From a virus, in the IMG/VR virus record IMGVR_UViG_3300037131_000042, positions 1 through 35,108 of that record: DNA of 35,108 nucleotides. The stretch is one strand, 5' to 3'. Positions 20,994 through 28,664 of this stretch are shown here, piece after piece. Under the pieces are notes generated by a model, which saw only the letters and a program-made list of their open reading frames with translations, had not been told where the DNA came from and searched no databases. Within the stretch, counting starts at the first letter, position 1. Each line of letters starts with the position of its first letter. The position numbers were made by a program, and so were the translations under genes.

Positions 20994-21216
20994 GTGCTCA
21001 AACACGGACATTCAAGACCATCAAAAGGAGGGCCTACGGCCACCTATATATCGTGGAAACGGATGATTGAGCGTTGCTTAAACCCGAAGCACGTCAGCTT
21101 TCACAAGTATGGGGCGAAAAGCTCTATGGGGTTCCGAAAACGACGTTGCTGCGGCGTCTGTCTAAAGGCTTGAGCCTTGAACAAGCACTTACGAAAGCCA
21201 ACCAACAAGGAGGTTG
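20994..21216 (+). pseudogene. Decayed HNH homing endonuclease with internal deletion
   Basis: AAGGAGG precedes GTG 20994. The first part reads LKHGHSRPSKGGPTATYISW then KRMIERCLNPKHVSFHKYGA, parallel to KKHGHS...EYHSWTAMKNRC...YARYGA of the HNH protein nested in the polymerase intein. Directly after, in another frame, comes LYGVPKTTLLRRLSKGLSLE QAL (split for length), parallel to the C-terminal HTH of that protein. The catalytic middle, about 80 residues, is missing and the join shifts the frame. It therefore is a dead relative of the intein-borne enzyme. Confidence 0.7.
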
Positions 21217-21218
21217 AT

Positions 21219-22073
21219 ATGGCTCTGAATTTCAAGTCCTTGAATGGTATGAGCGCCATCAAGAAGATCGGCATCAATCAGTCGGCTTTCGACTGGCTCG
21301 CTCAGTCTCAAGTCGTCGTCAAGTTGAAGTCTAACAAGTTCACCTTCTATTTCATCGACGACCACGGCAAGGAAACCTTGAAAGAGGTTCCGGTCACGAT
21401 CGACGACTTGCAGCAGCTGAACGCTGGCAAGCTCCCGTTGACGAAGAAGATCACGCTCAGCGGCGCGCTCGCCAAGGCCATACAGGACCTGATGATCGCG
21501 GCCGGCGAGATGCTCATTGTCGACGAGGGTATGGTAGTCCTTCACGAGGACCCGGGCGACGGGATCGAGAAGACGCCGATCTCGAACGGGGGTTGGGGTC
21601 CGACCCTCACTATGGTCGACGCGGGCGCGCTGGCGCATCTGCCGCCGCTTCACGTTATCCCCGCTAAGGGCGTCGAGCAGTCGTCGGCGTGGGGCGTGTT
21701 CGACCTCCACGCGATCAAGACCGCCTTCCCGGTCAAGCTGCGCGACGCCGACAAGATGTATCAGCCTGTGCGCGGAACCTCGGTGGGCTCGCGCTATTAC
21801 ATGGTCGGAGCCAACAAGGACATTCGCGTCGCGGCCCGCCTCCAAGGTGGCAGCTTGTCGGTCAGGATCGAGGGGCCGGGCCTCGCCAAGCATCAGAACG
21901 CGATCTCGGAGGCCGGCATAACCATCAACGCCGGCAAGGATTACGCCAGCGTTCACTTGAACGTCGGCGGCGACATGGTGCTCGCGAGCAAGACGCTCGG
22001 CGCGGTCCTGATGGGCCTCGGCGTCACGCTCGATACGCCCATGCCGAACCTCGCTCTGATCAAGGGAGCTTGA
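21219..22073 (+). CDS. Hypothetical protein, 284 aa
   Basis: AAGGAGG ends 6 bp before ATG 21219. Predicted alpha/beta: N-terminal ALNFKSLNGMSAIKKIGINQ, WLAQSQVVVKLKSNKFTFYF, central VDEGMVVLHEDPGDG, and a beta-rich C-terminal half (VRVAARLQGG-type strands, HLNVGGDMVLASKTL). No family is recognised. Position just before DNA polymerase and the regular strand pattern could suit a replication accessory protein, but that is only context. Starts a run of three genes. Confidence 0.6.
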   Translation: MALNFKSLNGMSAIKKIGINQSAFDWLAQSQVVVKLKSNKFTFYFIDDHGKETLKEVPVTIDDLQQLNAGKLPLTKKITLSGALAKAIQDLMIAAGEMLIVDEGMVVLHEDPGDGIEKTPISNGGWGPTLTMVDAGALAHLPPLHVIPAKGVEQSSAWGVFDLHAIKTAFPVKLRDADKMYQPVRGTSVGSRYYMVGANKDIRVAARLQGGSLSVRIEGPGLAKHQNAISEAGITINAGKDYASVHLNVGGDMVLASKTLGAVLMGLGVTLDTPMPNLALIKGA

Positions 22074-22074
22074 G

Positions 22075-22287
22075 ATGATCAGCGTTGAGGACTTCCTGAC
22101 TTTGAAGGTTGGCGACCTCCTAGAGGCCGACCCGCTGTTCAATGGCTTGTCGGACGAACCAGTCGTGCTGCGCGTCGCGACTGACGGCGCGGACCGCAAG
22201 GATTTCGTCGCGACCTATCTTGGCGTTACCTTGGGTCGTTGGAGTGCAAAGCGTAACGGGGGGAGGCTGTCGTGGACTTTCAAGTGA
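22075..22287 (+). CDS. Small hypothetical protein, 70 aa
   Basis: ATG 22075 follows the previous stop by one base, with GGGAG upstream. The product (ISVEDFLTLKVGDLLEADPL, then VVLRVATDG and FVATYLGVTLGRWSAKRNGG) looks like a small beta barrel; no family. Its end overlaps the next GTG start by 16 bp. Confidence 0.6.
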   Translation: MISVEDFLTLKVGDLLEADPLFNGLSDEPVVLRVATDGADRKDFVATYLGVTLGRWSAKRNGGRLSWTFK

Positions 22288-22682
22288 ACAAGTCGGACCT
22301 TTACAGCGTCGCGGACATTCTCGGGATGACCGTCGAGCTCGATTACGCGACCGGCAAGCTATCCGGCAAGGCCGAGCGCGCGATGTTCCTTGGCGACCTC
22401 TCCCTCCCCTTGAAGCCGAAGATCGCCGGCTCGCTGCTGCTGCCCGAGTGCATTTTCGCCGCCGTCAACGTGCTCGGCAATCTCGCCTTGCTCGTCGTCA
22501 TCAGTGAAAGCGGGCCGCAAAGGTGCACGGTCCACGTGCTGAACCTCGCCAAGATGGACCAGCTCGACACGTGGCTGGACAAGAAGAAACCGAAGACGCG
22601 CGGGGAGGCGCTGGAGCTGCTCGGCAGCGCGGTCGTCAAATCCTATCGCCGCGTCAACACGACCAAATGGGAGCCAATGTGA
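22272..22682 (+). CDS. Hypothetical protein, 136 aa
   Basis: GTG 22272 with GGGGAGG upstream. Beta-rich: LYSVADILGMTVELDYATGK, MFLGDLSLPLKPKIAGSLLL, FAAVNVLGNLALLVVISESG, VHVLNLAKMDQLDTWL, then a Lys-rich helical end. Not recognised. Followed by the palindrome and HNH gene that separate it from polA. Confidence 0.6.
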   Translation: MDFQVNKSDLYSVADILGMTVELDYATGKLSGKAERAMFLGDLSLPLKPKIAGSLLLPECIFAAVNVLGNLALLVVISESGPQRCTVHVLNLAKMDQLDTWLDKKKPKTRGEALELLGSAVVKSYRRVNTTKWEPM

Positions 22683-22689
22683 CCTGTGA

Positions 22690-22711
22690 GCCAAGTTTGC
22701 AATTAATGGCA
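22690..22711 (+). repeat. 22-bp direct repeat, copy a
   Basis: Identical over 22 bp to 23635-23656; it contains palindrome copy 17 and the start codon of the HNH gene. The other copy lies in the polA coding region. Confidence 0.85.
22698..22711. repeat. Dispersed palindrome, copy 17 (imperfect)
   Basis: TGCAATTAATGGCA; the ATG of the HNH gene (22706) is inside it. Confidence 0.75.
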
Positions 22712-23203
22712 TGTTTGACGCACGAGCGACTGTTAGAGCTACTTGATTACGACCCCGCGACCGGGGTGTTTCGCTGGCGCGTCTCGCCGAACAATCGCGT
22801 CAAGGTCGGTAGTGTCGCCGGGGCAGTTCGACCCGACGGTTATAGCCAGATCAGGATCGACGGGAAGCGTTACATGCTCTCACGATTGGCCGTCTTCTAC
22901 GTGGAGGGCAAATGGCCAACCAAATTGGTCGACCACAAGAACCGGACGCGCACGGACGCCCGCTATGCGAACTTGCGGCACGCCACACAACAGCAGAATT
23001 GCGCGAACAGGAGTTTGGCAAAAAACAACAGCACCGGCTTGAAGGGCGTGCATTACGACGCATCCCGTGGCCTCTATCGTGTGCGGATAATGCGGAATGG
23101 AGTTCGGCGTTCACTTGGGTTCTTCGTTGAAAAGGAAGCGGCAGGCGCGGCTTATAATGATGCCGCCGTCCCGCTGGATGGAGAGTTTACCGCATGTCTC
23201 TGA
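22706..23203 (+). CDS. HNH endonuclease with AP2-like domain
   Basis: 165 aa. Same build as the gene at 13606: ACLTHERLLELLDYDPATGV, FRWRVSPNN, VDHKNRTRTDARYANLRHAT (HNH core at about 78-97), then AP2-type STGLKGVHYDASRGLYRVRI and SLGFFVEKEAAGAAYN. The start ATG 22706 lies within palindrome 17 and has no good ribosome binding site. Its stop overlaps the polA start by 10 bp. Together with the intein and its nested enzyme it makes polA a hot spot for homing elements. Confidence 0.85.
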   Translation: MACLTHERLLELLDYDPATGVFRWRVSPNNRVKVGSVAGAVRPDGYSQIRIDGKRYMLSRLAVFYVEGKWPTKLVDHKNRTRTDARYANLRHATQQQNCANRSLAKNNSTGLKGVHYDASRGLYRVRIMRNGVRRSLGFFVEKEAAGAAYNDAAVPLDGEFTACL

Positions 23204-26200
23204 TATTCTGGACCGCCGCGAAGCAGGAGCTGATCAACCTCACCTTCGCGCAATCCTTGAAGTCGTTCCGCCCCAACATTCCCAAGCACAGCTTCGCTCC
23301 TTGGAGTGAGTTCGCCGTCCCGCCCGAACCGGGCGCGGGCGACGTCGTGCTTGTGGCCGGCAATAAACCACTCGACACGCTCCGCAAGGCCGGCATCGTG
23401 CACAAGGGCCGCACGCTCAATTCGCTGCGGGAGACCCCGATCAAGCGCGAGAGCGGCGGACATTACCTCGTGACCTTCGACCCGGCGCTGACGCAGACCG
23501 AGTTCGACAAGAAGGCGGTCATGGATTGGGACGTGCGTCTGGCGCACCGTCTCATGACGACGGGCGGGCTCAAGCCCGTGATCGGGAAGTATGAGTGGGT
23601 CGGCACCTTTCTACCTATCATCGAGAAGGTCGAGGCCAAGTTTGCAATTAATGGCAAGCCGGTCGACGTCACCATGGATACGGAGACGATGGGTCTCTAC
23701 CCGTGGTATCCCGAGCGAGACCTTGTCTCGATCTCGTTCACGGTCGAGGCGGGTCACTCCGCCGTCCTGTATTTGCACTCGTCGAAGACGCCGGTCCCCA
23801 TCCCTAACAGCGGGCCGTCGCTGTTCGAGCAGATCAACTGGCTCCTAACCTCGCCCAAGGTCAAATTGCGCGGCGCGAACCTCAAATTCGACCTCGTATG
23901 GATCGAGACGAAGTGGGGCATCCACTGCACGAACTTCAAGTTCGACACGCTGCTGGTCGGCTCCATCCTAGACGAGAACCGTTCGAACAGCCTCAACTTG
24001 CACGCCAAGGTCTATACGTCCATGGGCGGCTATGACGACGACCTGAACAGCAAATACGACAAGGGCAAGATGGAGGACATCCCGCTCGATGATCTCTTGC
24101 CTTACGCGGGCGGCGACACTGACGCCTGCCATCAGGTGGCGGACACTTTGCGGGACGAGCTGACCGAGGATCATCAGCTGACCCGCTTCTACGTCAAGAT
24201 TTTGCACCCTGCCGCCCGGGCCTTCGAGAAGATCGAGCGCAACGGCATCGTCGTCGACGTGGAGAAGATGCACGCGCTGCGCGAGGAGCTGCGCGGCGTC
24301 ATCAAGGCCAGCACGGACCGGCAGCTGTCGCTGCTCCCGACCATGATGCGGACGAAATACCGCGAGCGGATCGAGGAGCAGATCGCGCAAGGCAAGAACC
24401 CGATGCTGCCCTCGATCGTGAAGGAATACTTCTTCTCGCCGCGCGGGCTGAACCTGACGCCGAAGGAGGTCACGGAGAAGACCAAGGAGCCATCGCTGGC
24501 CAAGGCGCACTTGCGCCAGTTCGCCGACAACCCGGACGCCAAGGCGATGGTCGCGGCTATGACCGAGGGCGACAGCGCGTCCAAGACCCTCTCGACCTTT
24601 GTCGACGGCTTCTTGAAGCACCTTCGGCCCGACGGCCGGTTCCATCCGACCTTCATGCTCTACAAGGGCGATTTCAACGACGAGGCCGATAATGAGAGCG
24701 GCACGAACACCGGCCGCTTGTCGGCCAAGGACGTGGCGATCCAGTGCATGGTAGGCGAGACGGTGGTCACGACATCTGTCGGACCTGTTCGTCTCGATGC
24801 AATAGTTGAAGTTGGTGGCCACGGATATAAAGTTCTGACGCACACGGGCGCGTGGCGTAACGTCATAGGTGTTTACCGCAACGGTGTTCGGCCGGTTTTT
24901 AGAGTTCGAACAGTGTCTGGCGTAGAAGTAATCTGCACAGGCAACCATCCGATACTGACGCGACGTGGTTGGGTTAGGACGGACCTACTGGAGATCGGGG
25001 ATGCCTGCTTTGTTTGGAAACCAGAACGCAAAGAAACACGGGCACTCAGCGGGAGGCTCAGTGAGCCGAGAGTATCATTCTTGGACCGCGATGAAGAACA
25101 GATGTTCCTCTACGGGGAGCAAGGACTATGCCCGCTACGGCGCGAATGGAATCAACTACGATCCAACGTGGGAGAAGTTCGAGACGTTTTTGAAAGACAT
25201 GGGGCCTCGCCCTCCGGGCACGTCATTGGACCGTTCAGACAACACGAAAGGGTATTCGAAGGCGAATTGCCGATGGGCTACGCCAACACAACAACAGTCG
25301 AACAGAGCTATCACGAAGTTTATTACGCACAACGGGCATACCAAGACGGAAGCCCAGTGGGCGAAGGATGCGGGCATATCGCGTGGGATGCTGCATTATC
25401 GGCTAAGTGTCGGTCTCCCTATGGAAGCAGCATTGGCGTCGGAGAAGAGGCGGACTGGACCGCTTTCGAAGAAGACCACGTCGTCTCCGTAACCTACGCC
25501 GGTAGAGAGGAAACTTTCGATCTTACAATCGAGGATTGCCACTCGTTTGTGGCGAACGGTCTTGTCGTACACAACACCCTGCCCAAGAAGACGACTTGGG
25601 CCAAGAAGCTGCGCGCGTGCTATCCCGCGCCTAAGGGCAAGGTTTGCTTGTCCGTCGATTACAGCCAAGGCGAGCTCAAGGTCGTGGCCTGCGTCGCGCC
25701 CGAGCCGACCATGATCAACGCTTATCTCGAAGGGCTCGACCTCCACGCCGTCACCGGGGCCAAGCTGGCGCAGGTCGACGTTCAGGAGTTCCTGACGTGG
25801 AAGGATCATACGGACACGGCCCTCGCCGCGCTGTTCGAGAAGTATCGTGGCAACGCAAAGCCGGCGAACTTCGGCCTTCTCTACGGCATGTCGGCCGAGG
25901 GCTTCCAAGCCTACGCATGGGCGGCTTACGGCCTCAAGATCACGCTTGAGGAAGCGACCAAGATGCGCGACGCCTTCTTCAAGCTTTACCCGGGCCTGCT
26001 CGACTACCACGACAATCAGCGCGAGATCGTCAGGGTCAGCCAGATGGTGCGCTCGCCGCTCGGCCGCATCCGTCATCTACCGATGATCCGCAGTTGGGAC
26101 CGGTTCGTAAAATCCAAGGCCGAACGGCAAGCGATCAATTCGCCGATCCAGTCCTGCTTGAACGACATGATGTTGTGGGCCGTGGCGCTGATCGACGACG

Positions 26201-26421
26201 CCTATCCGAACGGCGAAATCGAAATGGTGGCGACGATCCACGACGCCTTGATCGCCTACGTCCCCGAGCAGGATCATCAGTTGTGGGCGGCGCGCATCGT
26301 CGAGATCATGGCGAACCTACCGTTGCATGAGATGGGCTGGATACCGCCGTTGCAGTTCACGGCCGACGCCGAGGCCGGGCCTGACCTCGCACATATGAAA
26401 AAGTTGAGTTTCGCGGCATAG
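23194..26421 (+). CDS. polA: Family A DNA polymerase interrupted by an intein
   Basis: 1075-aa precursor, 798 aa after splicing. Proofreading domain: TMDTETMGL with Asp162/Glu164, RGANLKFDLVW, and YAGGDTDACHQ. Polymerase: NTGRLSAKDVAIQ, motif A LSVDYSQGELKVVA (Asp near 822), motif B RGNAKPANFGLLYGMSAEGF (Lys near 889), motif C ATIHDALIAY (His1016, Asp1017) where HDA replaces the usual HDE. The intein sits between Gln517 and Thr795 in the segment equivalent to the conserved NPNLQNIP of Pol I. GGAG precedes ATG 23194. Palindrome 18 lies at codons for FAING just before the exonuclease motif. Confidence 0.93.
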   Translation: MSLIFWTAAKQELINLTFAQSLKSFRPNIPKHSFAPWSEFAVPPEPGAGDVVLVAGNKPLDTLRKAGIVHKGRTLNSLRETPIKRESGGHYLVTFDPALTQTEFDKKAVMDWDVRLAHRLMTTGGLKPVIGKYEWVGTFLPIIEKVEAKFAINGKPVDVTMDTETMGLYPWYPERDLVSISFTVEAGHSAVLYLHSSKTPVPIPNSGPSLFEQINWLLTSPKVKLRGANLKFDLVWIETKWGIHCTNFKFDTLLVGSILDENRSNSLNLHAKVYTSMGGYDDDLNSKYDKGKMEDIPLDDLLPYAGGDTDACHQVADTLRDELTEDHQLTRFYVKILHPAARAFEKIERNGIVVDVEKMHALREELRGVIKASTDRQLSLLPTMMRTKYRERIEEQIAQGKNPMLPSIVKEYFFSPRGLNLTPKEVTEKTKEPSLAKAHLRQFADNPDAKAMVAAMTEGDSASKTLSTFVDGFLKHLRPDGRFHPTFMLYKGDFNDEADNESGTNTGRLSAKDVAIQCMVGETVVTTSVGPVRLDAIVEVGGHGYKVLTHTGAWRNVIGVYRNGVRPVFRVRTVSGVEVICTGNHPILTRRGWVRTDLLEIGDACFVWKPERKETRALSGRLSEPRVSFLDRDEEQMFLYGEQGLCPLRREWNQLRSNVGEVRDVFERHGASPSGHVIGPFRQHERVFEGELPMGYANTTTVEQSYHEVYYAQRAYQDGSPVGEGCGHIAWDAALSAKCRSPYGSSIGVGEEADWTAFEEDHVVSVTYAGREETFDLTIEDCHSFVANGLVVHNTLPKKTTWAKKLRACYPAPKGKVCLSVDYSQGELKVVACVAPEPTMINAYLEGLDLHAVTGAKLAQVDVQEFLTWKDHTDTALAALFEKYRGNAKPANFGLLYGMSAEGFQAYAWAAYGLKITLEEATKMRDAFFKLYPGLLDYHDNQREIVRVSQMVRSPLGRIRHLPMIRSWDRFVKSKAERQAINSPIQSCLNDMMLWAVALIDDAYPNGEIEMVATIHDALIAYVPEQDHQLWAARIVEIMANLPLHEMGWIPPLQFTADAEAGPDLAHMKKLSFAA
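23635..23656 (+). repeat. 22-bp direct repeat, copy b
   Basis: Second copy of the 22690-22711 sequence, inside polA codons for AKFAING. Contains palindrome copy 18. Confidence 0.85.
23643..23656. repeat. Dispersed palindrome, copy 18 (intragenic, imperfect)
   Basis: TGCAATTAATGGCA in polA; same variant as copy 17. Confidence 0.75.
24745..25575 (+). mobile_element. Intein in DNA polymerase, 277 residues
   Basis: Block A: Cys518 in CMVGETVVTTSVGPV. Block B: GVEVICTGNHPILTRRGWVR with the usual T..H. Block F: VVSVTYAGREETFDLTIEDCHSFVANG. Block G: VVHN followed by Thr as the +1 nucleophile. The splicing halves are about 85 and 28 residues, like a mini-intein. The roughly 160 residues between them match no LAGLIDADG or HNH domain in the intein frame; instead an HNH gene occupies this stretch in the +1 frame. 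Low GC relative to the exteins. Confidence 0.92.
25001..25492 (+). CDS. HNH homing endonuclease nested out of frame in the intein
   Basis: 163 aa in the +1 frame relative to polA. Own start: GGAG (24990-24993) and ATG 25001; stop TAA 25490-25492. It matches a common phage endonuclease family: GNQNAKKHGHSAGG, EYHSWTAMKNRCSSTGSKDY, ARYGANGINYDPTWEKFETF, LKDMGPRPPGTSLDRSDNTK, GYSKANCRWATPTQQQSNRA, and a C-terminal HTH (AQWAKDAGISRGMLHYRLSV). The gene starts in the N-terminal splicing domain and stops in the C-terminal one, exactly where an in-frame endonuclease would sit. The intein frame stays open for all 164 codons. A truncated relative lies at 20994. Confidence 0.85.
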   Translation: MPALFGNQNAKKHGHSAGGSVSREYHSWTAMKNRCSSTGSKDYARYGANGINYDPTWEKFETFLKDMGPRPPGTSLDRSDNTKGYSKANCRWATPTQQQSNRAITKFITHNGHTKTEAQWAKDAGISRGMLHYRLSVGLPMEAALASEKRRTGPLSKKTTSSP

Positions 26422-26422
26422 T

Positions 26423-26438
26423 GTGCAATTGATTGCAC
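26423..26438. repeat. Dispersed palindrome, copy 19
   Basis: GTGCAATTGATTGCAC directly after the polA stop, 28 bp before the portal ribosome binding site. No convincing promoter pair; GATTAT (26445-26450) is a possible -10. Confidence 0.9.
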
Positions 26439-26474
26439 CGCCCGGATTATGTTGCGGCGGATGCAGGAGCAGAC

Positions 26475-28475
26475 ATGGCGGCCGAAGACAAGCAGACCGC
26501 GCAGGTCTATAAATTCACGGCTTTGAACAAGGCGGACAACACCCCGGGGCGGCTCCTAAAGGACCTCGGCCCGGGCGGCTACAATCCCGAGGGCAACGCC
26601 GTCCAGCCAAACGCCTTCGAGCCGGAAGACGAGTATCAGCAGCTCTACGTCGGCGCGACCCGCGACCAAGGCATCGTCCAGCCGCCCTATGTGCTGCGGA
26701 CCCTCGACCGCCTGAGCCAAGAGAACAACACCCTCGGCCCCTGCATTGAGGCCATGGTCACGAACATCGACGGCACCGGCTACAGCTTCGAGGCTGACGA
26801 CGAGGAGGCCGACGACAAGGACGACGACACCAAAATCGACGCCCTGACCGAGTTCTTCGCCCAGCCTTGGCCGGGCATGTCCTTCACGACCATTCGCAAG
26901 AAGCTGCGCCGCGATTTGCACCGGACCGGCAACGCCTACATCGAAATCCTCCGCAACCCGCAGGACGAGATCGTTTTCTTCCGTTGGGTTGACGCCAAGA
27001 TGATGCGCATGTTGCGCCTCGACGACGCCGTGCCCGTCGACCAGACCGTCATTCGCGGCGGCAAGCCTGTCACCATCAAGACCATGACCCGCGAGCGGCG
27101 TTACTGCCAGCTCGTGAACGGTGTCAGCTTGATGTATTTCAAGGAGTTCGGCTCCAAGCGCGATCTCCATAAGAAGACGGCCGTTTGGGCTCCGCAGGGC
27201 CAGCGCCTGCCGGCGAACATGCGCGGCACGGAGATCATGCACTTCATCACCCTGCCCGACAGCCACACGCCTTACGGCATCCCGTTGTGGGTGAACCAAA
27301 CCCCCTCGGTGCTCGGCTCGCGCAAGGCCGAGGAGTTCAATCTGGAGTTCTTTGACAACGGCGGCGTCCCGCCCGTGATGATCCTGTTGCAGGGCGGCAC
27401 GTTGCAGGCCGAGACCCGCAAGGCGATCGAGCAAATGTCGACCGGCGAGGCCAGACGCAATAATCGTATGCGCGTGCTCGAAGTCGAGCCTTCGGGCGGC
27501 TCCTTGGAGAACACGCCGCAGGCGCGCGTCACCGTCGAACGCTTCGGCTCCGAACGCCAAGCCGACAGCATGTTCGAGAAATACGACGAGAAGTGCGAGC
27601 TTCGCGTCCGCCGTTCCTTCCGCCTGCCGCCGATCTTCGTTGGTCAGGCTGGCGACTATTCGTTCGCGACCGCCTTCGCCAGCTACACGGTGGCCGAAGC
27701 GCAGGTGTTCAAGCCCGAGCGCGACGAGTTCGACGAGATGATCTCCGTGCGCTTGCTGCCGTCGATGGGCTTTGACGGCTACAGCCTGCGCTCCAAGCCG
27801 CTCGTGATCGAGGACGCGACCCTCAAGCTGCAAGGCATCGAGGTCGCGATGGGCACGAACCAAGTCGAGATGGAGGACGTGATCACGGAAGTGAACGACG
27901 TCACCGGCACCCATCTCAAGGTCTCTACCCGTTTGAAGACGCAGCAGGTCGCCGAACAGAACAAGAACCACAACGACTTCATGAGCTCGTCCTCGGGGCC
28001 GCAGGGCTCGATCGGCTTGCGCCCGGGCGGAACCCTCGCTGGAGCCATGCAGCAGGGCGCTGTTACCCCGCTCGCCCCCGGCGCGACACAGCAGAAGGCC
28101 CCCGGCTCTCCCCCGCCGTCTCCCGGCCCCGGCGACCAGACCGGCAAGCCCGTGAAGTCTCCAGCCGCCCCGCCCGTTTCCGGCACGAACGCCAAATCGA
28201 CGCCGGTCGGCGCTCCCGCGCGCAAGGCGGAAGGGATGCACGTCGCGCAGCTGGCGCTTGAGACGATGACCGCCATGCGTAAGCGCGACTACCCGGTCCT
28301 CGCTGAAAACCTCGAAATCATCGGGCTGCTCGACGAGGCCGCGCGCGGCGCGTTCGATGACGCCGTGGCGCAGCTCAGCTTCGTCGACGCCTCTCTCGAC
28401 CCGGACGGCCTCAAGGAGCTGGCCGGGTGTGCCCTCGCCGTCATGGCGGGCCATCACCACGACCACTCCCATTAA
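26475..28475 (+). CDS. Phage portal protein
   Basis: 666 aa from ATG 26475 (AGGAG upstream). Portal features: PPYVLRTLDRLSQENNTLGP, CIEAMVTNIDGTGYSFE, KKLRRDLHRTGNAYIEILRN, MHFITLPDSHTPYGIPLW, EEFNLEFFDNGGVPPVMILL and RLPPIFVGQAGDYSFATAFA, as in PBSX/XkdE-type portals. The ring of 12 portals is the DNA entry and exit point of the capsid. The last 150 residues are Pro/Ala-rich, then helical, ending MAGHHHDHSH, a natural His-rich tail. First gene of the head cluster. Confidence 0.9.
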   Translation: MAAEDKQTAQVYKFTALNKADNTPGRLLKDLGPGGYNPEGNAVQPNAFEPEDEYQQLYVGATRDQGIVQPPYVLRTLDRLSQENNTLGPCIEAMVTNIDGTGYSFEADDEEADDKDDDTKIDALTEFFAQPWPGMSFTTIRKKLRRDLHRTGNAYIEILRNPQDEIVFFRWVDAKMMRMLRLDDAVPVDQTVIRGGKPVTIKTMTRERRYCQLVNGVSLMYFKEFGSKRDLHKKTAVWAPQGQRLPANMRGTEIMHFITLPDSHTPYGIPLWVNQTPSVLGSRKAEEFNLEFFDNGGVPPVMILLQGGTLQAETRKAIEQMSTGEARRNNRMRVLEVEPSGGSLENTPQARVTVERFGSERQADSMFEKYDEKCELRVRRSFRLPPIFVGQAGDYSFATAFASYTVAEAQVFKPERDEFDEMISVRLLPSMGFDGYSLRSKPLVIEDATLKLQGIEVAMGTNQVEMEDVITEVNDVTGTHLKVSTRLKTQQVAEQNKNHNDFMSSSSGPQGSIGLRPGGTLAGAMQQGAVTPLAPGATQQKAPGSPPPSPGPGDQTGKPVKSPAAPPVSGTNAKSTPVGAPARKAEGMHVAQLALETMTAMRKRDYPVLAENLEIIGLLDEAARGAFDDAVAQLSFVDASLDPDGLKELAGCALAVMAGHHHDHSH

Positions 28476-28484
28476 GGAGGCCCC

Positions 28485-28664
28485 ATGAGCTACTTCACCC
28501 GGCTCCAGAAATGGGGGCGCGACCACAGGGGCCAATACGCCAAGCCCGAGGACGCCGCCCCGCCGCCCCATCTCCGCGACAAGAACAAGAGCACGGAGAA
28601 GCAGGGGGCAAAGGCCACCAGCAAGCAGAAGGGTAAGGACTGCCCCGGAAACGGGGCTTTCTAA
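28485..28664 (+). CDS. Small Lys-rich protein, 59 aa
   Basis: AAGGAGG precedes ATG 28485. The product is SYFTRLQKWGRDHRGQYAKP, then DAAPPPHLRDKN and KSTEKQGAKATSKQKGKDCP: basic and disordered. TAATG overlap with the next gene. Located between portal and head morphogenesis genes, it may be an internal or scaffold-associated peptide; no family. Confidence 0.65.
   Translation: MSYFTRLQKWGRDHRGQYAKPEDAAPPPHLRDKNKSTEKQGAKATSKQKGKDCPGNGAF

Noticed and set aside
24777-24812. Possible further palindrome copy in the intein (TGCAATAGTTGAA)
   Set aside because: Only the left arm matches; the centre and right arm do not.
26556-28571. 671-codon open frame on the minus strand opposite the portal gene
   Set aside because: Antisense shadow: low-complexity Arg/Leu/Gly-rich translation, no ribosome binding site, while the + strand encodes a recognisable portal.
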